From JAIBJN01 sp963802795 (GTDB taxonomy: Bacteria > Actinomycetota > Thermoleophilia > Gaiellales > Gaiellaceae): a stretch of DNA of 64,000 nucleotides. The notes under the pieces are model-generated. The model was not told the origin of the DNA. It saw only the letters and a list, made by a program, of their open reading frames with translations, and searched no databases. The stretch covers positions 372,001-436,000 of the forward strand of contig CAWDJV010000003.1 in NCBI GenBank assembly GCA_963802795.1, read 5' to 3'. The translations under genes and the position numbers were made by a program. Positions 16,719 to 25,523 of the stretch are shown here, in pieces; the stretch's first letter is position 1; the number at the start of each line of letters is the position of its first letter.

Positions 16719-16750
16719 ATCCGGGGGAGGGCCGAAGCCCTCCCCCGGAT
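16719..16750 (-). terminator. Strong hairpin between livK and livH
   Basis: A perfect 14-bp inverted repeat (arms 16719-16732 and 16737-16750) with a CGAA tetraloop. No T-tract follows on the minus strand, so it is more likely an mRNA-processing, stabilising or partial-termination hairpin than a full terminator. Confidence 0.7.
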
Positions 16751-16767
16751 CGTAACCCGAGTCGACG

Positions 16768-18169
16768 TTAGTTGCCTCTCGCAGCGTCGACGTTCTCCTC
16801 GCTGCGGGGAGAAGACGGTCTCAGGCTCGAGCTCCTCCTCACCGCGGTAGACCGTGAAGCCGACGACCGCGCCGCTCGCGAGCGTCGGGTCGCCGTTCTC
16901 GTTGAACGTGAAGTCGCCGAGGAACCCGCCGGTCACCTCGGTGGCGAACATCTGCTCGATGACGCTCGGCGCGGGTGTAGTCGGACGCCGCGATCGCGTT
17001 CAGCAGGATCTCCGCCGCCTGGGCGCCGTAGACCGCGTACGGGTCGACGGGCTCGCCGCCGAGCGTCGGCTCGAACTCGGCGATGAACTCCGCCGCCGCG
17101 CCCGTGAACTCGTCGGCGGGCACGCCGGCGACCGAGAAGAACGCGCCGCGCGTGTTCTCCACGCCGGCCTCGTCGATCGTCTGCTGCGTCGTGAACCCGT
17201 CGGGCATGTAGAGCTTCACGCCGTCGTTCGGGCCGAGGACCTTCACCTTGTCCTTGATGACCTGGGCGCCGTTCTCGTCGATCAGGCCGCCGAGGAAGAC
17301 GCCGTCCGCCCCGGACTGCTTGATCTTGTTCATGAGCGCCTCGTAGTTCGAGGCCCTCGGATCCCACGCCTCGAAGCCGACGACCTCGATGCCGAGGTGC
17401 TCGGCAGCGCCCCGCACGTTCGTGCGCGACGCCGAGGCCGTACGCCTCCTTGTCGTTGAGGATGTACAGCTTCGTCGTGCCCTGCTCCTGCATGAACTCG
17501 GCGACCGCCGCGCCCTGGTAGGCGTCGTGGGCGACGACGCGCGTGTAGTTGCGCGTGCCGGCCGGGTAGTACTTGTCCGGCTCGTCGTCCGCACAGCCCG
17601 GCCCGCCCTCGGTGAGGCAGACGTACGTGTTCGCCGGCGAGATCATGGCGACGCCGCCGCCCGGCGCCTGGTTCAGCACCGGGATGATGACCGCGGCGCA
17701 GCCCGAGTTGAACGTGCCGATGAGACCGAGCATGCTCTGGTTCTCGGCGTACGCGTTCGCGTTCTGGCTGCACTTGCCCGGATCCCACTTACCGGCCTGC
17801 GCCGTCGAGTCGTCGCACGACTGGTAGCCGACGTTGACGTCCCCGGCCTTCCATCCGTGCGTGGTCGAGCACCTGCTTGACGGCGCCGACGATCTGCAGG
17901 GTCTGCGTTCGCGAGGACCCCTGCAGCGGCAGGTCGGACGCGATGAGGACCTGGGGCTCGCCGTCGCCCTCGAACTCGATGTCCGTGCACGACGCCGACG
18001 GGAGCGCGGTCATCGGCGGCAGGTCCGGCGCCGCCTCGCCGTCGTCTTCGGCGCCGGTCGCCTGGCCCGCATCGCCGTCGTCGTCGTCCCCGCCGCACCC
18101 GGCCGCGACGAGGGCGAACGCGCCGATGAGCAGCACGAGTAACGCCAAAATCGTCCTTCGTTTCACCAC
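16768..18169 (-). CDS. livK: Branched-chain amino acid ABC transporter substrate-binding protein LivK (several frameshifts)
   Basis: Periplasmic-binding-type lipoprotein that captures branched-chain amino acids and delivers them to LivHM. The N-terminus VKRRTILALLVLLIGAFALV followed by AAGCGG is a lipoprotein signal. Recognisable blocks are VLIASDLPLQGSSRTQT, GLIGTFNSGCAAVIIPVLNQ, AMISPANTYVCLT, KLYILNDKEAYG and FLGGLIDENGAQVIKDKVK. They lie in different frames, with breaks near 17860, 17425, 16965 and 16800. The true stop is most likely TAA at 16768-16770. The start is GTG 18169 or 18166; GAGGAGG lies just upstream. Four breaks in an otherwise normal sequence suggest poor base accuracy here rather than a dead gene. 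Confidence 0.85.
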
Positions 18170-18297
18170 TCCTCCTCTTCGCCCGATTCTTGTTTCGGCG
18201 CTGGCACCCGGCGAGCACCGTTCAAGGTGCCCGATTATGACTCCGGCGCGTGGCGCCCTTCAACCCCCTCCCGATACGATGTTCCGCAGTGGAGCGC

Positions 18298-18382
18298 GCC
18301 GAAGTGGCGGAACTGGAAGACGCGCTGGACTCAAAATCCAGTGGGGCGCAGCCCCGTGCGGGTTCGATTCCCGCCTTCGGCA
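18298..18382 (+). tRNA. tRNA-Leu (anticodon CAA)
   Basis: A class II tRNA of 85 nt with acceptor arms GCCGAAG and CTTCGGC, anticodon stem CTGGA/TCCAG with loop CTCAAAA (anticodon CAA, reading UUG), a long variable arm (GTGGGGCGCAGCCCCGT) and T arm GCGGGTTCGATTCCCGC. The CCA end is not encoded. It lies on the plus strand between divergent livK and phosphofructokinase. Confidence 0.97.
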
Positions 18383-18475
18383 TCCGTTCGGCTCTCCTCA
18401 CGCTCGTCTGTCGGTCAACGATCGGGGTGGGTACGTCCCCAAAGACGATCGGACGCAACCGAAGTTAGACGATAG

Positions 18476-19530
18476 GTGGCCAAGCGCGTCGCTCTCCTGA
18501 CGGGCGGTGGAGACTGCCCGGGGCTGAACGCCGTCATCCGGGCGGTGACGCGCCGGTCGCTCGACCGCGGCCACGAGGTCGTCGGCGTCCGTGCGGGCTG
18601 GCGCGGACTCGTCGAAGGGCTGGTCGAGCCGCTCGACTACCGATCGATCTCCGGCATCCTCCCCCGCGGCGGCACGATCGTCGGCACGATCCCGCACGAA
18701 CCCGTACAAGATCGAGGGCGGCGTCGACCGGGTGCTCGAGACACTTCGCGGCGCGAGCGCCTCGACGCGCTCGTCGCCATCGGCGGCGAGGACACGCTGG
18801 GCGTCGCGGCCCGGCTCTACGCCGAGCACGACTTCCCGGTCGTCGGCGTGCCGAAGACGATCGACAACGACCTCTCCGCCACCGACTACACCTTCGGCTT
18901 CGACACCGCCGTCACGATCGCCACGGAGGCGATCGACCGACTGCACACGACCGCCGAGTCGCACAACCGCGTCATGGTCGTCGAGGTGATGGGCCGCCAT
19001 ACCGGCTGGATCGCGGTCATGAGCGGCATCGCCGGCGGCGCCGACGTCATCCTCATCCCGGAGCAACCGATCACGGTCGAGGACGCGTGCGCCGATCTCC
19101 GCCGCCGTCACGAGCGCGGCAAGGACTTCTCCATCGTGGTCGTGAGCGAGGGTTACGAGCTCACGTACGCGTCCGGCGAGACGCAGCAGGTCGCCCAGGA
19201 GCCGTCCGCCACCGATCAGTTCGGCCACGTCCGGCTGGGCGGAGTCGGCGACGCGCTGGCCCGCGAGATCGAGGAGCGCACCGGCTACGAGACGCGAGTC
19301 ACCGTTCTCGGCCACGTCCAGCGCGGCGGGACGCCCACCGCTCGAGACCGCGTCCTCGCCACGCGCTACGGCCTCAAGGCCGCCGACCTCGTTCACCAGG
19401 AGCGCTACGGCGTGATGGCGGCGCTCCAGGGCGACGACGATCGTCGAGGTTCCGCTCCGAGAGGCGGTCGCGGAGCTGAAGACCGTTCCGCCCGGCTGGT
19501 ACGAGGTTGCCAAGCGCCTTCTTCGGGTAG
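18476..19530 (+). CDS. pfkA: 6-phosphofructokinase, group III (signature of the PPi-dependent type), frameshifted
   Basis: Phosphorylates fructose 6-phosphate in glycolysis. GTG 18476 starts AKRVALLTGGGDCPGLNAVI. Other motifs are VAIGGEDTLGVA, GVPKTIDNDLSATDYTFGFD (catalytic Asp in TIDND), VEVMGRHTGWIA and VLGHVQRGGTPTARDR. Asp in GGED and Lys in PKTIDND are the residues that mark PPi-using enzymes in this family, whereas ATP-using ones usually have Gly at the first site; substrate use is therefore uncertain. Frame breaks occur near 18705, 18755, 19435 and 19517. The C-terminus reads EVAK then FFG-stop at 19528-19530, as in homologues. Confidence 0.88.
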
Positions 19531-19764
19531 TCCTCCTGCCTCGCGCGCTGCCCTCCTGGCCGCCATGTCCTCGGCGCGCTGCGCCGCCGACGAGCTCGGC
19601 GGACGTCGAGAGCGAGGTTGCCGCCCGCTTCTCCGCTTGCCGCCGCGGCTCCTTTCGTGCCGCTTCCGTCACGCTTTCGGCGCGGTCCAACGACCCACTC
19701 GTGCGTTCCTGCTGACTATGCTCGCAGCGGAGGGAGGACCGCGGCCGGCCGCCACCGCGCGCGT

Positions 19765-21504
19765 CTATTGGAAGAGGAGCAGGAGCGCGTCCGTCGGCGC
19801 GTAGTCGTCCGTGAGGACGGGAACGTCGTCGGTCGGGACGAGCGCGTCGTGGCGGTCGAGGATCGCCTGCTCGAGGTCGGGCGCCGTCGGCGCCTCGCTC
19901 CGGATCTCCTCCCAGCGCTGCGCGAGGAACACTCGCTGCGGCGCAGCCTGCTCCGTCGCGACGAGAATCAGGTTTCGGAAGGTCTCGTCCCCACCGTCGC
20001 CGTCGAGGATCGCCGGGTGGACGGTGACCGTCGGGAATACGGTGCGGTACGTCCGGTAGATCGAGCGGAAGAGGCGCGAGCCGGGCCCCGCGATGGAGCC
20101 GATGGCGTTCGTGACGACGACGCCGCCCGGGCTCAGCCTGGACTGCGGCCAGCGCGAGAAACTCGCGAGTCACCAGGTGGAAGGGGACCGCGTCGGCGAA
20201 GAAGGCGTCGACGACGATCGCGTCCCAGCGCCGCTCGTCGCCGGCGAGGAAGCGGCGCCCGTCCCCCACGCTGATCTCCAGGCGCGGATCGTCGCGCGGC
20301 ACCGAGAAGTAGCGGTGGGCGACGTCGACGACGACGGGTCGATCTCCACGGCGTGCGAGCTGCACGTCGGGGAAGTCCTGCAGCATCCGCTTCTCCGACG
20401 AGCCCGCCCCGAGGCCGATGAAGAGGATGTTCCGCGCCTCCGGGTTGTAGGCGACGGCGAGGTGGAAGAGGTCGGTGTAGAGGAAGCGCGTGCGGTTCGG
20501 GTCGTCGATGTACATCGCGCTCTGGAGCGAGTTGTCGAACCGGAGATAGCGCGTGTCCGCGTCCTCGACGACCGAGAGCCGGTGGTACTGCGTGTCCTTC
20601 GAGTAGACGACGCGGATGTCCGGCTGGGCGATTGCCGCGCGAGGATCGCGCGCGTCGAGGATCGTCTCCGAGCCGCGCAACCGGTAGAGCGGCGACCAGT
20701 TCTGCGCCGCAGCTTCCGAGAGCGTCCCTCCGGTCTCCGGCGCGAGCGCCGAGGCCGCGACCCCGGCACCGATGGTCGCCGCCGCAGCCAGCACGGCCGC
20801 AACCCGCATCCGCTCCGCCGACGCGCGACGAGGGCGACTGCTGCGAGGAGCGCGGCCGCGAGCAAGCCGAGCAGCTGATCGGTCCCGAACTCGGGGATGA
20901 GGAAGAACGCCGTCGCGATGGTGCCGACGATGCTGCCTGCCGTCGAGACAGAGAACAGCCGTCCTGCCGTCCGCCCCACGCTCGTGAGCGAGCGCGCCCG
21001 CAGGCGCACGGCGATCGGCGTCACCCCCGCCATGAGCACGCTCGCGGGCCCGAAGAGCACGATCGCGGCGATGAGCGGGTTCAGGCGCGGGCCCGGGTCC
21101 CAGGAGACGACCGCCTCGAGGACGGGCTCGTCGACGAGGGGCACGGCCAGGATCGCCAGGGCCGCCAGCCCGAGGACACCGACGAGGAGCCGGGGTGCGG
21201 GAAGGCGGTCCGCGAGCGCGCCGCCGGCCCAGTAGCCGATCGCGAGGCCGGTGAGGACGACGCCGATCAGCGACCCCCAGACGAAGAGCGAGTTCCCGAA
21301 GAACGGGGCGAGCACGCGGCTGGCGGCGATCTCGACGCCCAGGAGGACCGCGCCGGAGACGAAGACGGCGACCATGATGGCGGCGCCGTCGAAGCGCGAG
21401 GAGAAGGCGGGCTCCGCCTCGTCGCGAGCGAGGAAGCCGCGACCGTTTCCGCCGTCCGGTCCGAGCTCCGCCGGAGGCCGGCTAACGCCGGGCTTCTGGT
21501 CCAC
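19765..21504 (-). CDS. Membrane-bound spermidine synthase-like protein (fused MFS-type/SpeE fold), frameshifted
   Basis: The N-terminal half has about eight transmembrane helices (VSGAVLLGVEIAASRVLAPF, SLFVWGSLIGVVLTGLAIGY and others). The C-terminal half is a SpeE-like methyltransferase-fold domain with YRFDN-type RYLRFDNSLQSAMY, nucleotide-binding LFIGLGAGSSEKRML and RRWDAIVVDAFFADAVPFHL. It ends PVLTDDYAPTDALLLLFQ at a TAG (19765-19767). The family is common in actinobacteria and its substrate is not settled. Frame breaks fall near 20825, 20350 and 20150. I chose GTG 21504, which overlaps the TrpC-like gene by 23 nt; ATG 21375 would cut into the first helix. Confidence 0.8.
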
Positions 21505-22094
21505 GCACGAGCTCCTCGAGGGCCGCTTCGAAGTCTGGATCGCCCGCGAGGTCGTGGACGAGGATCGCGTCGACACCGGCCCGCTCGAGGGCCAGGACCT
21601 GCTCCCGCGAGACGATGCGCGCCTCGGAGACCACGAGCTTGCCGGCCGGGACGTCCGCGAGCAGGTCGAGCGTCCGTTCCAGGTCCTCCTCGTCCTCGTC
21701 GAGCCCGCGTTCCGAGATGAGCACGATGTCCGGGTCGATCCGCTCCAGGGCCTCCTCGAGCTCGTCCTCCTCGCGCACGTCGACGGCGCAGTCGAGGCCG
21801 AGCTCGCGCGCGAGCGCGTAGAGATCCTCGAGCCGGCCCTCGTCCTCGGCCGCCTCGTAGGCGATGACCACCGCGTCCGCACCGGCCGCAGAGACGGTGC
21901 TCGGATCGCCGTCCCGCGCGACGATCGGGAGTCCGGTGAGCGCCCGCGCCCGCTCGACGTGCTCCGCCGCGCACCGCCACCGCTTCGGCTCCTGCAGCCT
22001 CTGCGAGGGCGACGAGCTCGTCGATGTTCGCTTCGAGGACTGGGATGACGGAGATGCCGTCGCCTTCCGAGATGGCCTGGCTGAACCGGCTCAT
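21482..22094 (-). CDS. Indole-3-glycerol-phosphate synthase-like TIM-barrel protein, short, one frameshift
   Basis: About 204 residues resembling the TrpC barrel: early ISVIPVLEANIDELVALAEA and AGAEAVAVRGG, then GADAVVIAYEAAEDEGRLED, ERIDPDIVLISERGLDEDEE, GKLVVSEARIVSREQVLALE and AGVDAILVHDLAGD. The order matches the later strands of indole-glycerol-phosphate synthase. It lacks the usual N-terminal 50-60 residues and the KRRSPS lysine motif, so enzymatic identity with TrpC is doubtful. One frame break lies near 21968. Start ATG 22094 is 12 nt after the half-aldehyde dehydrogenase stop. No other trp genes are nearby. Confidence 0.6.
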
Positions 22095-22106
22095 GGGTCA
22101 GACAGC

Positions 22107-22899
22107 CTAGACGCCGATCGGATGCCAGACGGTCTTCATCTCGAGGAACGAGGCTGCGTGCCAGGGCGACTGCCCCTCCCCGTTGCGGACGATCCGCTTG
22201 ACGTTCTCGGCCGCGAGGCGCTCGAGCTGCGCGGCGTCCTCCGGCCCCGTCCAGGTCGAGCGCGTTCACGTCCATGTGCGCGGCGAGCACGGGCGCGAGC
22301 TCGCGCTTGCGGCCGGTGAGCACGTTGACCACGCCGCCCGGAACGTCGGACGTGGCCAGCACCTCCGCGAGGGTGACGGCCGCGAGCGGGCGCCGCTCGG
22401 ACGCGACGACGACCGCGACGTTCCCACCGACCACCGCCGGGGCGAGCCGGGAGACGAGACCGGCGAGCGGCGGCTCCTCGGGCGCAACGATCCCGACCAC
22501 GCCCGTCGGCTCCGGGATCGTGAAGTTGAAGTACGGGCCGGCGACGGGATTCGACGTGCCGAGCACCTGCGCGAGCTTGTCGGCCCAGCCCGCGTACCAG
22601 ACCCAGCGATCGACGGCGGCGTCTACCTCGGCCTCGTCGCCCGTCAGCTCCGCGAACTCGGCCTTGCGCCCCTCCATCATCTCGGCGACGCGGTAGAGGA
22701 CCTGGCCGCGGTTGTAGGCGGTCATTCCCGCCCACTTCGGAAACGCCCCGCGCGCAGCACGCACGGCGTCGCGAAGGTCCTTCCGCGACGCGAGCGCGAC
22801 GTTCGCGCCCTCGACCTCGTAGGTGCGCCCCGACTCCGAGCGTGGGAACGCGCCGCCGAGGTAGAGCTTGTAGGTCTTCCTGACGGGCAGGCGGCTCAT
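22107..22899 (-). CDS. Half-length aldehyde dehydrogenase-like protein (ALDH16 C-terminal-domain-like), one frameshift
   Basis: About 264 residues covering only the first half of the aldehyde dehydrogenase fold: KTYKLYLGGAFPRSESGRTY, WVWYAGWADKLAQVLGTSNP, EPTGVVGIVAPEEPPLAGLV and VPGGVVNVLTGRKRELAPVL. The catalytic-Cys half is missing and the protein ends FLEMKTVWHPIGV. One frame break lies near 22247. The start ATG overlaps the stop of the full-length dehydrogenase (ATGA at 22896-22899), so the pair is co-translated. A full aldehyde dehydrogenase domain followed by a partial, inactive one is the layout of ALDH16 proteins, so this looks like an ALDH16 split in two genes (inference). It is probably structural rather than catalytic. 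Confidence 0.7.
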
Positions 22900-24377
22900 T
22901 CGTCGAACTCCAGGTACGGCGCGAGCCCGTGCAGGCCGCCCTCGCGCCCGAAACCGGACTCTTTGTAGCCGCCGAAGGGAGAGGCCGGGTCGAAGCGGTT
23001 GTACGTGTTCGCCCAGATGACCCCGGCGCGCAGGCGCTGCGCCATGGAGAGGATGCGCGACCCCTTCTCGGTCCAGACCCCGGCGGAAAGCCCGTAGGGC
23101 GTGTTGTTGGCCTTCTCCACCGCCTCGTCCGGTGTCCGGAACGTGAGGACGGAGAGCACCGGCCCGAAGATCTCCTCCTGCGCGATCCGGTAGCTCTGGG
23201 CGACGTTCGTGAACACGGTCGGCGGGAACCACCAGCCTTTCTCGGGCAGCCGGCAGGGCGGCTGGTAGATCTCCGCGCCCTCCTCCTCCCCGGCCGCCAC
23301 GAGCTCGCGGATCCTCTCGAGCTGCTGCTGCGAGTTGATGGCGCCGACGTCGGTGTTCTTGTCGAGGGGGTCGCCGACGCGGAGCGTCGCCATGCGGCGC
23401 TTCAGCTTGGCGACGACTTCCTCGTACACGGACTCCTGCACGAAGAGCCGCGAGCCGGCGCAGCAGACGTGGCCCTGGTTGAAGTAGATGCCGTTGATGA
23501 TCCCCTCGACAGCCTGGTCGAGCGGGGCGTCGTCGAAGATGATGTTGGCCGCCTTGCCGCCCAGCTCGAGCGTCAGGTGCTTGCCCGTGCCGGCGACCGC
23601 CCGCTGGATCTCCTTCCCGACCTCGGTCGAGCCGGTGAAGGCGATCTTGTCGACGTCCGAATGCTTGACGATCTCGGCGCCCGCGCGGCCGTCGCCCGTG
23701 ACGATGTTGACGACGCCGGCCGGGAGCTCGGCCTGCCGCAGGACGTCGCAGAAGAGAAGCGCCGTGAGCGGCGTCGTCTCGGCCGGCTTGAGAACGACGG
23801 TGTTCCCGGCCGCGAGGGCCGGTGCGATCTTCCACGAGAGCATCAGGAGCGGGAAGTTCCAGGGGATCACCTGGCCGGCCACGCCCACGGGTCGCGGCTT
23901 CCGGTTGGGGAAGGCGTACTCGAGCTTGTCCGCCCAGCCCGCGTAGTAGAAGAAGTGTGCGGCGGCGAGCGGGAGGTCGACGTCTCGCGACTCGCGGATC
24001 GGCTTCCCACCGTCCAGGGACTCGAGCACGGCGAACTCGCGCGAGCGCTCCTGGAGGAGCCGGGCGATCCGGAAGAGGTACTTCGCCCGTTCGCTCGGAG
24101 CGAGGCCCGACCAGCCGTTCTCGAACGCGTCGCGGGCGGCGCTGACGGCGAGGTCGACGTCTTCCGCGCCCGCGTACGCGACCTCCGCGAGGGGCTCCTC
24201 GTCGCGGGGAGAAGCGCTCGTTGCGTACTCCCCCGAGCGCGGCTCGACCCATTCTCCGCCCACGAAGAGCCCGTAGCGCTCCTCGAGCCGCACGATCTCG
24301 CGCGACTCGGGCGCCGCCGCGTATTCGAACGCGCTCGGGACCGGGGAGCGGTCCTGTCGTTTCTCGACGTCGCTCAA
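22896..24377 (-). CDS. Aldehyde dehydrogenase, NAD(P)-dependent
   Basis: A full-length aldehyde dehydrogenase of 493 residues. Signature motifs are QVIPWNFPLLMLSWKIAPAL (coenzyme site), IAFTGSTEVGKEI, LTLELGGKAANIIF (catalytic Glu), FNQGHVCCAGSRLFV (catalytic Cys) and QEEIFGPVLSVLTF, so it should be active. It lies downstream of deoC, whose product acetaldehyde is a plausible substrate (inference). I place the start at TTG 24377 (SDVEKRQDRSP follows). An in-frame extension upstream to 24539 runs through the dispersed repeat and is not conserved-looking. Repeat copy B, with a TAGACT box, sits in the expected promoter position. Confidence 0.9.
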   Translation of the reverse strand: MSDVEKRQDRSPVPSAFEYAAAPESREIVRLEERYGLFVGGEWVEPRSGEYATSASPRDEEPLAEVAYAGAEDVDLAVSAARDAFENGWSGLAPSERAKYLFRIARLLQERSREFAVLESLDGGKPIRESRDVDLPLAAAHFFYYAGWADKLEYAFPNRKPRPVGVAGQVIPWNFPLLMLSWKIAPALAAGNTVVLKPAETTPLTALLFCDVLRQAELPAGVVNIVTGDGRAGAEIVKHSDVDKIAFTGSTEVGKEIQRAVAGTGKHLTLELGGKAANIIFDDAPLDQAVEGIINGIYFNQGHVCCAGSRLFVQESVYEEVVAKLKRRMATLRVGDPLDKNTDVGAINSQQQLERIRELVAAGEEEGAEIYQPPCRLPEKGWWFPPTVFTNVAQSYRIAQEEIFGPVLSVLTFRTPDEAVEKANNTPYGLSAGVWTEKGSRILSMAQRLRAGVIWANTYNRFDPASPFGGYKESGFGREGGLHGLAPYLEFDE

Positions 24378-24432
24378 GGGCTCGCGATCAATGGTACTCG
24401 GCGCGGCCCCGGCGCCTTTCCGCCTCGCCTCC

Positions 24433-24503
24433 TGGGGCCACCCGGACCACCACCCACTTCCGAGTCTAGTGCTGAAAAACGCAGCCATGGCGCGTGGATC
24501 GTG
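24433..24503 (-). repeat. Dispersed intergenic repeat, copy B
   Basis: Minus-strand copy of the 72-bp element (see 12677 and 41198). It contains ACTAGACTCGGAAGTGGGTG, two GGGTGG repeats and the terminal GGCCCCA, and is about four-fifths identical to copy A. It lies between deoC and the aldehyde dehydrogenase, in the orientation of both. Its TAGACT box (24469-24474) could be the promoter of the dehydrogenase genes. Confidence 0.75.
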
Positions 24504-24548
24504 ACAGGAGTGAGCCGGAACAGGAAAGTGCCCGTCCACCCCTGCCTA

Positions 24549-25489
24549 TCAGTCGATCGTGAAGTAGTCCGGGCTCTGGTAGCTGCCCGTGCGCTCCTTG
24601 CGGATCTGCATGAGCACGTCGTTCAGGAGCGAGGAGGCGCCGAAGCGGAAGAGGTCGGGCGTGAGCCACTCCACGCCGAGGGTCTCGTGCAGGAGGACGA
24701 GGTACTGCACCGCCTGCTTGGCGTGCCGGATCCCGCCCGCGGGCTTCATGCCGATCTTCTTCCCCGTCTCCTCGTAGACGTCACGGATCGCCTCGAGCAT
24801 GACGAGGGTGACGGGGAGGGTCGCGGCAGGCTGGATCTTCCCGGTCGACGTCTTGATGAAGTCGGCGCCGGCGGCGATCGCGAGCAGGCTCGCCCGCCGG
24901 ACGTTGTCGTAGGTTCCCAGCTCGCCCGTCTCGAGGATGACCTTCAGATGGGCGCTACCGCAGGCCTCCTTCACCCGGCGAACCTCGTCGTAGACCTGCG
25001 CGTAGCGTCCGGAGAGGAACGCGCCGCGGTCGATCACCATGTCGACCTCGTGGGCGCCGAGCTGCGGCCACACGGGCGGCCTCCTCGACCTTGAGGTCGA
25101 GCGGCACCTGACCGGACGGGAAGCCGGTCGCCACCGAAGCGACCTTGACCGCCGCTCCCGTCCAGGCGCTCCAGCGCGTGCGGGACGAGGTTCGGATAGA
25201 CGCAGACGGCCGCGACGGGCGGCACGGTGAGGTCGGTGGGGTCGGGGCGCATCGCCTTGGAGCTGAGGGCGGCGACCTTCCCGGGCGTGTCGGCACCCTC
25301 CAGGGTGGTCAGGTCCATCATGCGAACTGCGAGGTCGAGCGCGAAGAGCTTCGACTCCCGCTTGATGGAGCGCCGCGCGAGCGTGGCCGCCCGCTCCTCC
25401 ACGGCCACCTGGTCGACGGCGCCGATGCGGGGCAGTCGAGGCTCGAGCGGGAGCTCGAAGCCGCTCGGCAGGGCGGGAGCCTGCGCCAT
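24549..25489 (-). CDS. deoC: Deoxyribose-phosphate aldolase (frameshifted)
   Basis: Cleaves 2-deoxyribose 5-phosphate to glyceraldehyde 3-phosphate and acetaldehyde in deoxynucleoside breakdown. It is of the longer (about 313-residue) type. Motifs are VAAVCVYPNLVPHA, VASVATGFPSGQVPLDLK, EVDMVIDRGAFLSGRY, LKVILETGELGTYDNVR and GADFIKTSTGKIQPAAT, with the Schiff-base Lys in IKTSTGK, then KPAGGIRHAKQA. Two frame breaks near 25160 and 25070 interrupt it. ATG 25489 is exactly 7 nt after TACACT, so the mRNA is probably leaderless. It shares a short divergent promoter region with the metzincin gene. Confidence 0.9.
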
Positions 25490-25496
25490 GGCAGCA

Positions 25497-25517
25497 AGTG
25501 TAGCCCTCTCCTATCCT
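25497..25517. promoter_or_regulatory. Divergent leaderless promoters of deoC and the metzincin gene
   Basis: Within 34 bp, TACACT (25497-25502, minus) lies 7 nt before the deoC ATG, and TATCCT (25512-25517, plus) lies 6 nt before GTG 25524. The two -10 boxes are only 9 bp apart, so the promoters should compete or be co-regulated. Confidence 0.55.
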
Positions 25518-25523
25518 CGCCCA

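Noticed and set aside
18215..18230. GCACC-GTTCAA-GGTGC inverted repeat upstream of livK
   Set aside because: Only 5-bp arms, easily expected by chance in this GC-rich gap; no supporting promoter layout.
19531..19764. Possible gene between phosphofructokinase and the SpeE-like gene
   Set aside because: Open frames here lack ribosome sites and recognisable motifs; I see nothing in this 234-bp convergent gap.
24378..24539. 54-residue N-terminal extension of the aldehyde dehydrogenase
   Set aside because: It is the translation of repeat copy B; similar residues appear when copy A is translated, so the similarity is at the DNA level.
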